Assembly (NCBI GenBank): GCA_027313505.1
Contig: DAHVDN010000019.1
Location: 1-49,661 of the forward strand
Direction of reading: 5' to 3'
From: Candidatus Dormiibacterota bacterium
GTDB taxonomy: Bacteria > Chloroflexota > Dormibacteria > Aeolococcales > Bog-877
DNA length: 49,661 nucleotides
A program made the position numbers and the translations under genes. Every line of letters starts with the position of its first letter. Within the stretch, counting starts at the first letter, position 1. The notes under the pieces are model-generated. The model worked only from the letters and a program-made list of their open reading frames with translations. It ran no database searches and was not told the origin of the DNA. Below are positions 42,591 to 49,661 of the stretch, piece by piece.

Positions 42591-43487
42591 CTACGTGGCC
42601 AAGGAGCGCCGGATCCCGACGAAGCTGCCAAATGACCCGAGAACCGCGCCGCCGGCGATCAGCCCGAGCACGACCAGGCCTGCAAAGCGCAGACCGATGC
42701 CGAGAGCCAGGTTACCCCCCGATCCAAACAAAAGCCCTATCCCCACCAGCACCGCCGAAGCCAGTAGCGCCGAGAGCACCCCGACAATGACCCCCTCAAT
42801 CAGGAATGGCCAGCGCACGAACCAGTCGGTGGCGCCGACCAACTTCATGATCTCGATCTCCTGCCGCCTAACGAAGGCCGCCGTTCTAACAGAGATGGTG
42901 ATTATCACCAGTGCCACCGCCCCGACCACAGCAACCATGATCGCGCCCCCTAGCTGGGCCGCGAAGATGTATCTCTCGAGTCTCGGGATGACGTCCTTGT
43001 TGTAATCGGTGGGATGGGGGCCTGGATACAGCAGCGGAGAGGTGCTGACCTGGTTGTTGATCGCCGAGACCGCTCCGATGTTGCGCAGATGCAAGTTGAT
43101 GCTGGCCGGAAGCGGGTTGCCCCCTCCCGTCTGCTGCAGGATCTTGAGGGCGTTGCCCAGCCCCAAGCCAGAGGCCGCCTGCTTGGCCGCCTGATCCTTG
43201 TTCTCGAAGCTGGCTTTGAGCACCGAGGGCTCGGAGCTCAGGTTGTATTGCAGATTGAGAATGCTGGCGTATGAGACGTGGTCGGCCATGAACACCTTGA
43301 GCACACTCGCCTGGGTCTCCTCCTGGTGAAGGACTCCGTCTAGAGCCGAGACCACGGCCACCGCAGCTCCCGCGCCGAGGAGGGTGAGGGTGACGGTCAA
43401 CAGGCTGGCGAACGCGATGCCCCGGTTGCGAACGATGTTCTGGAGGGCCACCCTGACTACGAAGCGCAGAGCTGGAATCGGGTTCAA
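42591..43487 (-). CDS. ftsX: cell division protein FtsX
   Basis: A 298-residue permease-like protein that, with FtsE, transmits ATP-driven signals to peptidoglycan hydrolases. It has the first membrane helix near GIAFASLLTVTLTLLGAGAAVAVV, a large exterior loop (residues ~50-175), and three C-terminal helices (AQLGGAIMVAVVGAVALVIITI, WPFLIEGVIVGVLSALLASAVL, FAGLVVLGLIAGGAVLGSFG). The conserved EIEIMKLVGATDWFVRWPF loop is diagnostic. The start is a TTG overlapping the FtsE stop (TTGA). The exterior loop is long enough to bind a hydrolase activator, but no partner hydrolase lies in the window. Confidence 0.94.
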   Translation of the reverse strand: MNPIPALRFVVRVALQNIVRNRGIAFASLLTVTLTLLGAGAAVAVVSALDGVLHQEETQASVLKVFMADHVSYASILNLQYNLSSEPSVLKASFENKDQAAKQAASGLGLGNALKILQQTGGGNPLPASINLHLRNIGAVSAINNQVSTSPLLYPGPHPTDYNKDVIPRLERYIFAAQLGGAIMVAVVGAVALVIITISVRTAAFVRRQEIEIMKLVGATDWFVRWPFLIEGVIVGVLSALLASAVLVGIGLLFGSGGNLALGIGLRFAGLVVLGLIAGGAVLGSFGSFVGIRRSLAT

Positions 43488-44266
43488 AGGATGGCCTCCC
43501 CTTCCTTGAGGTACTGCCCCTCCTGCTCGTCGCGAATGAGCTGGCCCCCCTCCATCGCCAGCACCCGGCGCCTGGACAGGTCCACCACCTCCCGGTTGTG
43601 GGTGGCCATGACCACGGTCGCTCCTCGATGGTTGATCTGGAGAAGCAGCTGCACGATGCCCCAGCCGGCATCCGGGTCGAGGTTCCCGGTCGGCTCGTCG
43701 GCCAGAAAGATTCGGGGCCGATGAATGAGTGCTCTGGCTATCGCCACCCGCTGCTGCTCGCCTCCGGAGAGCTCGGTGGGGAAGTTGTTCAACTTGTCCT
43801 CCAGCCCCACGATGTACAGCGCCTCCCCGACCTTCTCTTTCAGGTGGCTGCGACCGGGGTCGGTCACCTGGATGGCGAAGGCGACGTTCTGCGCTACCGT
43901 GAGATTGGGGAGCAGCTTGAAGTCCTGGAAGACGATGCCCATCTTGCGACGGAGCCGCGGGAGGTGCCGATGGCGGAGACGAGCCAGGTCCTGGCCCTCC
44001 ACGATCACATGACCTTTGCTGGCGGTCTCCTCCCTTATTAGGAGGCGGATGATCGTGGACTTCCCCGCACCGCTCGCTCCGACCACGAAGACGAAGTCCC
44101 GTGGCCTCACCGTGAACGAGACGTCCTGAACCGCCGGCGCCCCGTTGCCGTAGGTCTTACTCACGTTCTCAAAGACGATGATGGGCGGGTCGTGCCGCAC
44201 CGGGGGACCGTTGCCGGTCGCCTGGGTCACTGTCCGGGGCGGTGCGGGGCTGGTGGAGATCGACAT
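43484..44266 (-). CDS. ftsE: cell division ATP-binding protein FtsE
   Basis: A 260-residue ABC ATPase that pairs with FtsX. Walker A is GASGAGKSTI, the Q-loop GIVFQDFKLLP, signature LSGGEQQRVAIARAL, Walker B IFLADEPTGNLDP, and the H-loop MATHNREVVD. From the ATG at 44266 there are ~28 residues (STSPAPPRTVTQATGNGPPV) before the usual FtsE start (IIVFENVSKTY); a later start cannot be excluded. An even longer frame to 44401 is not supported. Order prfB-ftsE-ftsX on one strand is conserved in many bacteria. Confidence 0.95.
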   Translation of the reverse strand: MSISTSPAPPRTVTQATGNGPPVRHDPPIIVFENVSKTYGNGAPAVQDVSFTVRPRDFVFVVGASGAGKSTIIRLLIREETASKGHVIVEGQDLARLRHRHLPRLRRKMGIVFQDFKLLPNLTVAQNVAFAIQVTDPGRSHLKEKVGEALYIVGLEDKLNNFPTELSGGEQQRVAIARALIHRPRIFLADEPTGNLDPDAGWGIVQLLLQINHRGATVVMATHNREVVDLSRRRVLAMEGGQLIRDEQEGQYLKEGEAIL

Positions 44267-44451
44267 CTGGGGTGTTAAGGTCCTCGTGCCAGTCACACTG
44301 GCAGCCGATGGGCGGACCCCCAAAGCGGGAGAGTGGCTTAGCCCGTGGCCGTTCTTGGTTGGGGCGAGTATAGACCTCCCAGCAGCTGCCGTCAGCCGCA
44401 ATATCCGTCCAGGCGAGGGGACAAGCCGCCAGAAGAATGCGCTGGCCGTAG

Positions 44452-45562
44452 CTATTCCAGGCGCTCCCGGCCGGTCGCCTCCTGGCGCAGGAAAGCTTCG
44501 ATGAAGGGGTCCAGGTCACCCTCCTCCACAACCGCATCCACATTGCCGGTCTCATGCCCGGTCCGGTTGTCCTTCACCATCGTGTATGGCTGGAGAACGT
44601 AGGAGCGGATCTGGTTGCCCCACTCTGGAGATATCTGATCTCCCTTGAGATCCGCCAGATGCTCCGCGCGCTGCGCCCGCTGGAAGTCCAGCAGCCGGGA
44701 GCGAAGAACCCTCCAGGCGGTCTCTCGGTTCTGCTGCTGGGAGCGCTCGTTCTGGCAGGTGACCACGATCCCGGTGGGCAGATGGGTGATTCGCACCGCC
44801 GACGAGGTCTTGTTGACGTGCTGTCCCCCCGCCCCAGAGCTTCGGTACACATCCACCCGAACGTCCTTCTCGTCGATCTCCACCTCGACCTCGTCGGGGA
44901 TCTCCGGATAGACCTCCACCAGGGCGAACGCAGTGTGCCGCCGATGAGCGGCGTCGAAGGGACTGATCCGCACCAACCGGTGAACTCCCTTCTCCGCACG
45001 CAGTTGCCCGTACGCGTGGGCCCCTTCGAAGCGGGCGGTGGCGCTCTTGAGGCCGGCCTCCTCCCCCTCGGACTGGTCGATCATCTCGATCTTGAGGTGC
45101 TTCCCATCGGCCCAACGCAGGTACATCCGCAGCAGCATCTCCGCCCAATCCTGGGCGTCGGTGCCACCAGCCCCGGCATGCACGCTGAGGAGCGCCGGGT
45201 ACTCCGAGTACGGATCCTGAAAGAGGAGGTCCAACTCTCTACGCGCCAACTCGGCGGTGATGGTGGTGACCTCCGAGCTCAGCTGCTCGGCCATTCCGGA
45301 GTCGTCCTCGGCCATCTGAGCCAGCTCCAAGAGGTCGCTGGATCGCGACTCCAGACTTGCCAACTCCCGCATCTCGACCTGGAGCCGATTGAGCTCTTGG
45401 GCCGTCCGTTGAGCGCGATCTGGGTCATCCCAGAAACCGGGCTCACCCAGTTCCAGCTCTAGCTGGCCAGCCCTGGCCTCCTTGCCCGCAAAGTCAAAGA
45501 TGCTCCTTGAGCTGGAGGGCGCGCTCGTATAGATGGGCCGCCTCGGTCGCCAGCTCACTCAT
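44452..45562 (-). CDS. prfB: peptide chain release factor 2 (programmed +1 frameshift)
   Basis: Recognises UGA and UAA stops. The true ATG is at 45562; the first 22 codons (SELATEAAHLYERAL...KEHL) run into an in-frame TGA at 45496-45494. The context is AAGGAG-CAT-CTT-TGA-C, the universal RF2 shift site with a Shine-Dalgarno-like AAGGAG three bases before CTT. After a +1 shift the protein continues DFAGKEARAGQLELELG to 44452, 369 residues in total. The stop-recognition tripeptide SPF (VRISPFDAAHRR) and the catalytic GGQ (GAGGQHVNK) are intact. The gene autoregulates: low RF2 favours the shift. ftsE follows 185 bp downstream. Confidence 0.97.
45493..45508 (-). promoter_or_regulatory. prfB: RF2 programmed frameshift signal
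   Basis: On the minus strand AAGGAG (45508-45503) is followed by CAT, the slippery CTT (45499-45497), TGA and C. All three determinants of the prfB +1 shift are present: internal Shine-Dalgarno, CTT P-site codon, and the weak UGA-C stop. Spacing of SD to CTT is 3 nt, as in E. coli (AGGGGG-TAT-CTT-TGA-C). Confidence 0.95.
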
Positions 45563-46289
45563 GGATTACGAGTCTATCAATGCGGGAGGAGCACTCTGAG
45601 CCTGCGCTCGCGACAACGTCAAGTCGGTCTGGAGAGCTCGGCGCCCTTCCCGGAGGGGCCATGCCTGGGCGTTGATCCGATCGCGTCCGCCGCTCGTCCG
45701 GGCACACTGGCACGGCACGGCGCGGCCGGAATAGGGCTATCGTCAGCCCAACCTACCTGCATGGGCACAGGTCCTGGGCCATGCAGATTTGAGCCTTCCA
45801 TACAGTCCGTTGAAATATTTGCCGGACTCCTCATGTCGCGCGAGATTGCCGCCGACACCCGAGGGGGACGACCGCGCTTCAGTCTTCGAGTCGCTTAGCC
45901 TTGGCCGACAGACAAGAATCACTGGGCAGAGCAATCAAGGGCACTTGTCCAGGACCGGTTCCTCGCTACCGGTAACAACTCTGTTTCGTTTTCCCAGTGC
46001 CCTCCCATCAAGGCAGCGCTCACGGATACCATCGTGGACTGTGAGTAGGTCAACTTCAGACGGCGGTCTCTCCACTTCTACAATGTCCGACCTGACCAGC
46101 CGCCCCGTGGTCGGCGGGACCCTCTCAGGCCTTCCGCGTGGCCTATCTTGGCGCCTAGCTTCGGGCCGTCCCTGTCCAATGTCTCTGCCTCGTTGGTCTT
46201 GGCCCTCCTCGTCCGGAGACACCCCAAGACTCCCCTCATATTCTGACCCTCGCACCAACCGCAGTTCGGGCTCTCTCTGAGGATCCCAG
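45563..46289. other. gene-poor region before the sugar cassette
   Basis: About 730 bp without a recognisable gene. Frames at 45789-46280 (+) and 45935-46318 (-) overlap one another and are low-complexity (Ser/Pro/Arg). It separates the high-GC core genes from the more AT-rich cassette and may contain its left junction and promoter; no repeat or integrase trace was found. Confidence 0.4.
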
Positions 46290-47402
46290 TTGCTCTCAGC
46301 ACCCCCCAACACGCTCAACGATTTGGCCCGACATCACCGCGCGCTCGCCTCCGAGCTCCAAGCCGCTTTTGCCACCCTCATCCGCCGCGGTTGGTATGTT
46401 CTCGGTAGTGAGGGTGCTGAGTTCGAATCGTCGTTCGCCGCGTATTGCGGAACTCGCTATGCTCTCGGTGTAGCCAATGGCACCGACGCCATCGAAATCG
46501 CCCTCCGCGCCATCGGAGTCGAGGGAGGAGATCCCGTCGCCTTGACCGCGAATGCCGGAGGTTACGGCACTGCCGCCCTAGCTGCAATCGGCGCCAGGGC
46601 CGTATACATAGATGTAGACCCAGCGACACTCACTCTGGATGTGGCCGCCCTGGCAACATCCCTAAAGCATGGAAACATTCGCGCCGTCATCGCCACTCAC
46701 CTATACGGACGCCTCGCTCCGATGGAGGAGATTCTATCCCTAACCCGGCAATATAGCACGCCGGTCGTTGAGGACTGCGCGCAGGCCCACGGAGCGAGCC
46801 ACCTCAATCAACGGGCTGGCTCCTGGGGAGTCGCCGGTTGCTTCAGCTTCTACCCCACGAAAAACCTCGGGGCTCTAGGTGATGCCGGGGCAGTCACCAC
46901 TAATGACTCCGGAATGGCTGAGCGCATCAAACAACTCCGACAGTACGGCTGGCAATCGAAATACCAGACGACCCGACGAGGTGGACGCAATAGCCGCCTT
47001 GACGAACTACAAGCAGCCGTACTACAGCTTCAGTTGCCATTCCTCGATCACTGGAACGCCGCCCGCATAGAAGTGGCTCAGCAGTACCGCGCCCTAATAT
47101 CACACGCCGACGTCATTGTACCGGATGGATTCGGTCCAAACCACGTAGCCCATTTATTCGTGGTCCGTACACAGCATCGCGACAGTCTAATTAGGCACCT
47201 CGCCAACAGGAAAGTTGGTTACGGGATCCATTACCCAATCCCCGACTACCGCCAACCTGCAAATCTCACCGACTATCCAGAGGTCCGACTCCACTACACG
47301 GACCTTCTGGCCGAGCAGGTCCTGTCGCTCCCCTGCTTTCCAGAAATGACTGATGGCGAGGTAGCGGCAGTGGCCACGGCCGTTAACGACTGGGTGGTTT
47401 AA
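46290..47402 (+). CDS. PLP-dependent sugar aminotransferase (DegT/DnrJ/EryC1; FdtB/QdtB-like)
   Basis: A 370-residue enzyme of normal family length. The PLP-phosphate site is VANGTDAIEIALRAIG, the cofactor-ring Asp is in VVEDCAQAHGA (~162), and the Schiff-base Lys is in FSFYPTKNLGALGDAG (~191). It transfers an amino group from glutamate to a keto sugar. With a 3,4-ketoisomerase encoded two genes downstream, the most likely substrate is dTDP-3-keto-6-deoxy-hexose, giving a 3-amino-3,6-dideoxyhexose. Galacto or gluco configuration (FdtB or QdtB) cannot be told. Start is TTG 46290. Codons contain visibly more A/T than genes to the left, suggesting recent transfer. Confidence 0.88.
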   Translation: MLSAPPNTLNDLARHHRALASELQAAFATLIRRGWYVLGSEGAEFESSFAAYCGTRYALGVANGTDAIEIALRAIGVEGGDPVALTANAGGYGTAALAAIGARAVYIDVDPATLTLDVAALATSLKHGNIRAVIATHLYGRLAPMEEILSLTRQYSTPVVEDCAQAHGASHLNQRAGSWGVAGCFSFYPTKNLGALGDAGAVTTNDSGMAERIKQLRQYGWQSKYQTTRRGGRNSRLDELQAAVLQLQLPFLDHWNAARIEVAQQYRALISHADVIVPDGFGPNHVAHLFVVRTQHRDSLIRHLANRKVGYGIHYPIPDYRQPANLTDYPEVRLHYTDLLAEQVLSLPCFPEMTDGEVAAVATAVNDWVV

Positions 47403-47403
47403 C

Positions 47404-48360
47404 TTGTACTCCTTAATCATTCCGGTATATCGCAACGAAGACACTATCCCAGCCCTTCTCGAAGCGGTCACCTGGATTAGCCAGCACATACCGGTGGAGT
47501 TAGAGGCAGTATTTGTCGTTGACGGTTGTCCGGATGGCTCGGACGCCACCCTGGCTAACCTCCTGCCGACCCAGCCATTTCGCTCCCGCTTGCTACTTCT
47601 CTCACGCAACTTCGGGTCGTTCGCCGCGATACGAGCAGGCTTGACCGCGGCCACCGGTACATACTTCGCAGTAATGGCTGCGGATCTCCAAGAACCTCCA
47701 GAGCTGGCAGTACAGTTCTTTTCGATGCTGGCCACCGGCCAGACCGACATCGTGGTGGGCGTACGGGCCGCCCGGACCGATCCTTGGCTCACCCGCGTTG
47801 CGGCCCAGATGTTCTGGGGCATATACACACGGTTTGTACTACGCTCCATCCCAAAGGGCGGGGTCGACGTCTTCGCCTGCGACACTGCAGTCCGGCAATG
47901 GCTACTCAATTGCTCTGAGGCCAACAGCTCGCTAATTGGCCTTCTTTATTGGATCGGCTTCCGACGTCAAGAGGTGAGGTACACGCGCCGGGCGCGTCCA
48001 AGTGGCCGTTCTGCTTGGACTTTCTCAAGGCGTGTCAGATACCTGCTGGACAGCACCTTCTCGTTTACAGACTTCCCGGTTCGACTGTTGCTTGCCTTCG
48101 GAGCCGCAGCGGTGACTTTGACAGTCGTCTTCGGCAGCGTTGTCGTGGTCGGCAAGTTGACTGGTCACGTCGTGCTGCCTGGGTACGCAGCCACAATCTT
48201 GACCATTTTGTTTTTCGGCGGGATAAACGCCTCAGGACTAGGGGTGGTCGGATCATACGCATGGAGGGCGTTTGAGAACTCTAAGGACCGCCCCCTAAGT
48301 ATCACCATGCGGCAACACGAGTACACGGGTGGCCCCGCCCACAGCACCACTTCAATCTAA
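47404..48360 (+). CDS. GT2 family glycosyltransferase with C-terminal membrane helices
   Basis: A 318-residue transferase of the dolichyl-phosphate-mannose-synthase/GtrB type. The GT-A domain has SLIIPVYRNEDTIPALLEAV, the UDP-side VVDGCPDGSDAT, LLLSRNFGSFAAIRAGL, and the metal/acceptor motif MAADLQEPPE. Two C-terminal membrane helices follow (VRLLLAFGAAAVTLTVVFGSVVVV and AATILTILFFGGINASGLGVV). Such proteins move a sugar onto undecaprenyl phosphate or onto a lipid-linked glycan at the inner membrane. It starts with TTG 1 bp after the aminotransferase stop, so it belongs to the same transcript and probably uses the sugar made by its neighbours. Confidence 0.88.
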   Translation: MYSLIIPVYRNEDTIPALLEAVTWISQHIPVELEAVFVVDGCPDGSDATLANLLPTQPFRSRLLLLSRNFGSFAAIRAGLTAATGTYFAVMAADLQEPPELAVQFFSMLATGQTDIVVGVRAARTDPWLTRVAAQMFWGIYTRFVLRSIPKGGVDVFACDTAVRQWLLNCSEANSSLIGLLYWIGFRRQEVRYTRRARPSGRSAWTFSRRVRYLLDSTFSFTDFPVRLLLAFGAAAVTLTVVFGSVVVVGKLTGHVVLPGYAATILTILFFGGINASGLGVVGSYAWRAFENSKDRPLSITMRQHEYTGGPAHSTTSI

Positions 48361-48361
48361 T

Positions 48362-49303
48362 ATGCCCTTCTACACCCACCCTATGGCACTTTGCGAGTCG
48401 CTGCATGTTGGAGACGGATCTCGCATATGGGCCTTCGCCCACATTCTACCTGGAGCACAACTAGGCCGTGAGTGCAATATCTGTGATGGGGTGTTCATCG
48501 AAAATGACGTTGTCCTTGGCGACAACGTGACTGTGAAGTGCGGCGTCCAACTCTGGGACGGAATTCGGCTCGGAGACGATGTTTTTGTCGGACCTAATGC
48601 GACCTTTACAAACGACCTTTACCCGCGCAGCGGCCAGCACCCTGCGACCTTTGCGCCGACGGTCGTCGAAGAAGGAGCGTCGATCGGAGCGAATGCCACG
48701 GTTTTACCGGGATTGACAATCGGCCGCTGTGCGATGGTTGGCGCCGGCGCTGTGGTTACTCGGTCGGTCCCGCCTTTCGCAATCGTCGTCGGCTCACCAG
48801 CGAGGATCACCGGGTACGTCAATGCGCAGAGCGCGCCGACGCTCACCTCGGTCACTCAGACAGATACTGCTCAGGGCACTGCTGGGCATGCCAATGTGCG
48901 GGGCGTCCGCATTGTCCGCCTTACGACGGCTAGAGATCTTCGCGGAACACTCGCTGCCGGCGAGTTCGTTTCTGAGATTCCCTTCATCCCTAAGCGGTTC
49001 TTCCTAGCCTACGACGTGCCCAGCGCGATGACGCGCGGAGAGCACGCTCATCGGACATGTCATCAGTTTCTCGTTTGCGCAAAGGGCCAGTGCGCCGTAG
49101 TGGTTGACGATGGTTTCCGGCGCGAGGAGCTGCTTCTTTCAACGCCCTCGCTGGGCCTTTACATTCCGCCGATGATTTGGGGTATTCAATATAAGTACTC
49201 CGCTGACGCTGCCCTGCTCGTCTTTGCATCGGACCATTACGACTCAGGAGACTACATCCGTGATTACGCGGAGTTCACGACGTTAGTCGCCAGCCTGGCA
49301 TAG
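48362..49303 (+). CDS. bifunctional sugar acyltransferase / dTDP-4-keto-6-deoxyhexose 3,4-ketoisomerase (WxcM-like fusion)
   Basis: A 313-residue two-domain protein from ATG 48362, 1 bp after the previous stop. Residues ~1-155 form a left-handed beta-helix acyltransferase of hexapeptide repeats (GVFIENDVVLGDNVTVKCG, DDVFVGPNATFTNDLYPR, ASIGANATVLPGLTIGRC). Residues ~180-313 are a cupin ketoisomerase of the FdtA/QdtA type: VRIVRLTTARDLRGTL, the paired histidines in RGEHAHRTCHQFLVC, and GLYIPPMIWGIQY...DYIRDYAEF. Usually FdtA/FdtC (or QdtA/QdtC) are separate; fusion as in Xanthomonas WxcM puts the first and last steps of Fuc3NAc/Qui3NAc synthesis in one chain. The acyl donor is probably acetyl-CoA. 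Confidence 0.9.
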   Translation: MPFYTHPMALCESLHVGDGSRIWAFAHILPGAQLGRECNICDGVFIENDVVLGDNVTVKCGVQLWDGIRLGDDVFVGPNATFTNDLYPRSGQHPATFAPTVVEEGASIGANATVLPGLTIGRCAMVGAGAVVTRSVPPFAIVVGSPARITGYVNAQSAPTLTSVTQTDTAQGTAGHANVRGVRIVRLTTARDLRGTLAAGEFVSEIPFIPKRFFLAYDVPSAMTRGEHAHRTCHQFLVCAKGQCAVVVDDGFRREELLLSTPSLGLYIPPMIWGIQYKYSADAALLVFASDHYDSGDYIRDYAEFTTLVASLA

Positions 49304-49350
49304 TCGTGGAGCCGGGGTCGGATTCGCACCGTCCGTGACCCGCGAGGGGT

Positions 49351-49661
49351 TGTGGGGACCCCGTTGACTGGTCCAGTCGCTATGTGGTTCATTGGATGGT
49401 AGCCGGCGACCACTGAGTGGCGTACTGAGCCGGAGGGAGCCAGTTCAGGGCGCTGTGTGGTCGATAGTGGTTGTAAGTTCGGCGCCAGTCATCGTAGAGA
49501 ACCTTGGCTTCCATGATGGAATGGAAGATCTCCCGGGCGAACAGTTCATCGCGGGCCCGACTGTTGAAGCTTTCCACGTAGGCGTTCTGCCAGGGCGACC
49601 CGGGGTCGATGTAGGCCGCACCGGTGCTGGAGAAGCGGCACCAGTCCCTGATAGCAGCGGC
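49351..49661 (-). mobile_element. IS3 family element, right end (continues past window)
   Basis: The OrfB gene stops at 49389. Between it and the cassette, a candidate terminus starts about 49351 (TGTGGGGACCCCGTTGACTG). The terminal sequence differs from the IS3 end at 16613, so this is a different element. The left part lies beyond the window. Confidence 0.65.
49389..49661 (-). CDS. IS3 family transposase OrfB, C-terminal part (partial at right edge)
   Basis: The frame is open through the window end and stops with TGA at 49389. The visible part contains SSTGAAYIDPGSPWQNAYVE, with the final catalytic Glu of the DDE triad in VESFNSRARDELF, then the family ending DWRRTYNHYRPHSALNWLPP. It matches rve_3-type integrase cores of IS3 elements such as the IS407 group. 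The rest of the catalytic core lies outside the window. It sits 85 bp beyond the sugar cassette and may be involved in its mobility. Confidence 0.9.
   Translation of the reverse strand, partial: AAAIRDWCRFSSTGAAYIDPGSPWQNAYVESFNSRARDELFAREIFHSIMEAKVLYDDWRRTYNHYRPHSALNWLPPAQYATQWSPATIQ

Noticed and set aside
44554..45462. 302-codon frame (+) antisense to prfB
   Set aside because: No family similarity; antisense shadow of a GC-rich gene.
1..49661. CRISPR array or tandem repeat array
   Set aside because: No regularly spaced direct repeats were found on reading through the window.

Overview
This window is about 49.7 kb of GC-rich bacterial chromosome. It looks like an environmental high-GC lineage near Chloroflexota, Dormibacterota or Actinomycetota. 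That placement is inference: it rests on GC content, frequent GTG/TTG starts, a tRNA without encoded CCA, TipA- and PadR-type regulators, paired M16 peptidases and the prfB-ftsE-ftsX order. No rRNA or marker gene settles it, and no CRISPR array was seen.

Layout. 1-4 kb: an ECF sigma factor overlapping a membrane protein with an extracellular beta-propeller-like repeat domain (open at the left edge), an AbrB-type antitoxin, an RHH/PIN toxin-antitoxin pair and the 3' part of a tRNA. 4-7.4 kb: a TetR-regulated ABC exporter with a visible operator. 7.4-14.4 kb: an SDR protein, a broken TipA-like regulator, a PadR regulator with two identical palindromes in its promoter, 3-methyladenine glycosylase, a lipoprotein, a small M50 protease and an ATP-grasp enzyme with a short, probably truncated, partner. 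14.9-19 kb: an MFS transporter, then nested decay: an ECF sigma gene cut by an IS3 element, itself cut by a frameshifted IS1380 element. 19.4-23 kb: a kinase-like protein lacking the usual catalytic Asp, frameshifted DUF1203 and GNAT genes, and an alpha/beta hydrolase.

23-30.6 kb: an active/inactive M16 peptidase pair with a chagasin-like lipoprotein, facing a five-gene MoxR-DUF58-DUF4129 operon. 31-39 kb: a MerR/GyrI-type gene with two in-frame TAG codons, three multi-membrane glycosyltransferases, tRNA-Val(TAC) and lipA-lipB. 39-45.6 kb: a branched-chain 2-oxoacid dehydrogenase operon (E1alpha, E1beta, E2), then prfB-ftsE-ftsX. lipA/lipB would supply the lipoyl group needed by E2. prfB carries the classical programmed +1 frameshift. 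46.3-49.7 kb: a visibly more AT-rich three-gene cassette (3-aminotransferase, glycosyltransferase, fused acyltransferase/3,4-ketoisomerase) for a 3-acylamino-3,6-dideoxyhexose, bordered on the right by an IS3 transposase; it looks horizontally acquired.

A striking general feature is the number of genes broken by one or two lesions (TipA-like, DUF1203, GNAT, MerR/GyrI, IS1380). Either this is a decaying accessory region or part of it is assembly error; raw reads would decide.
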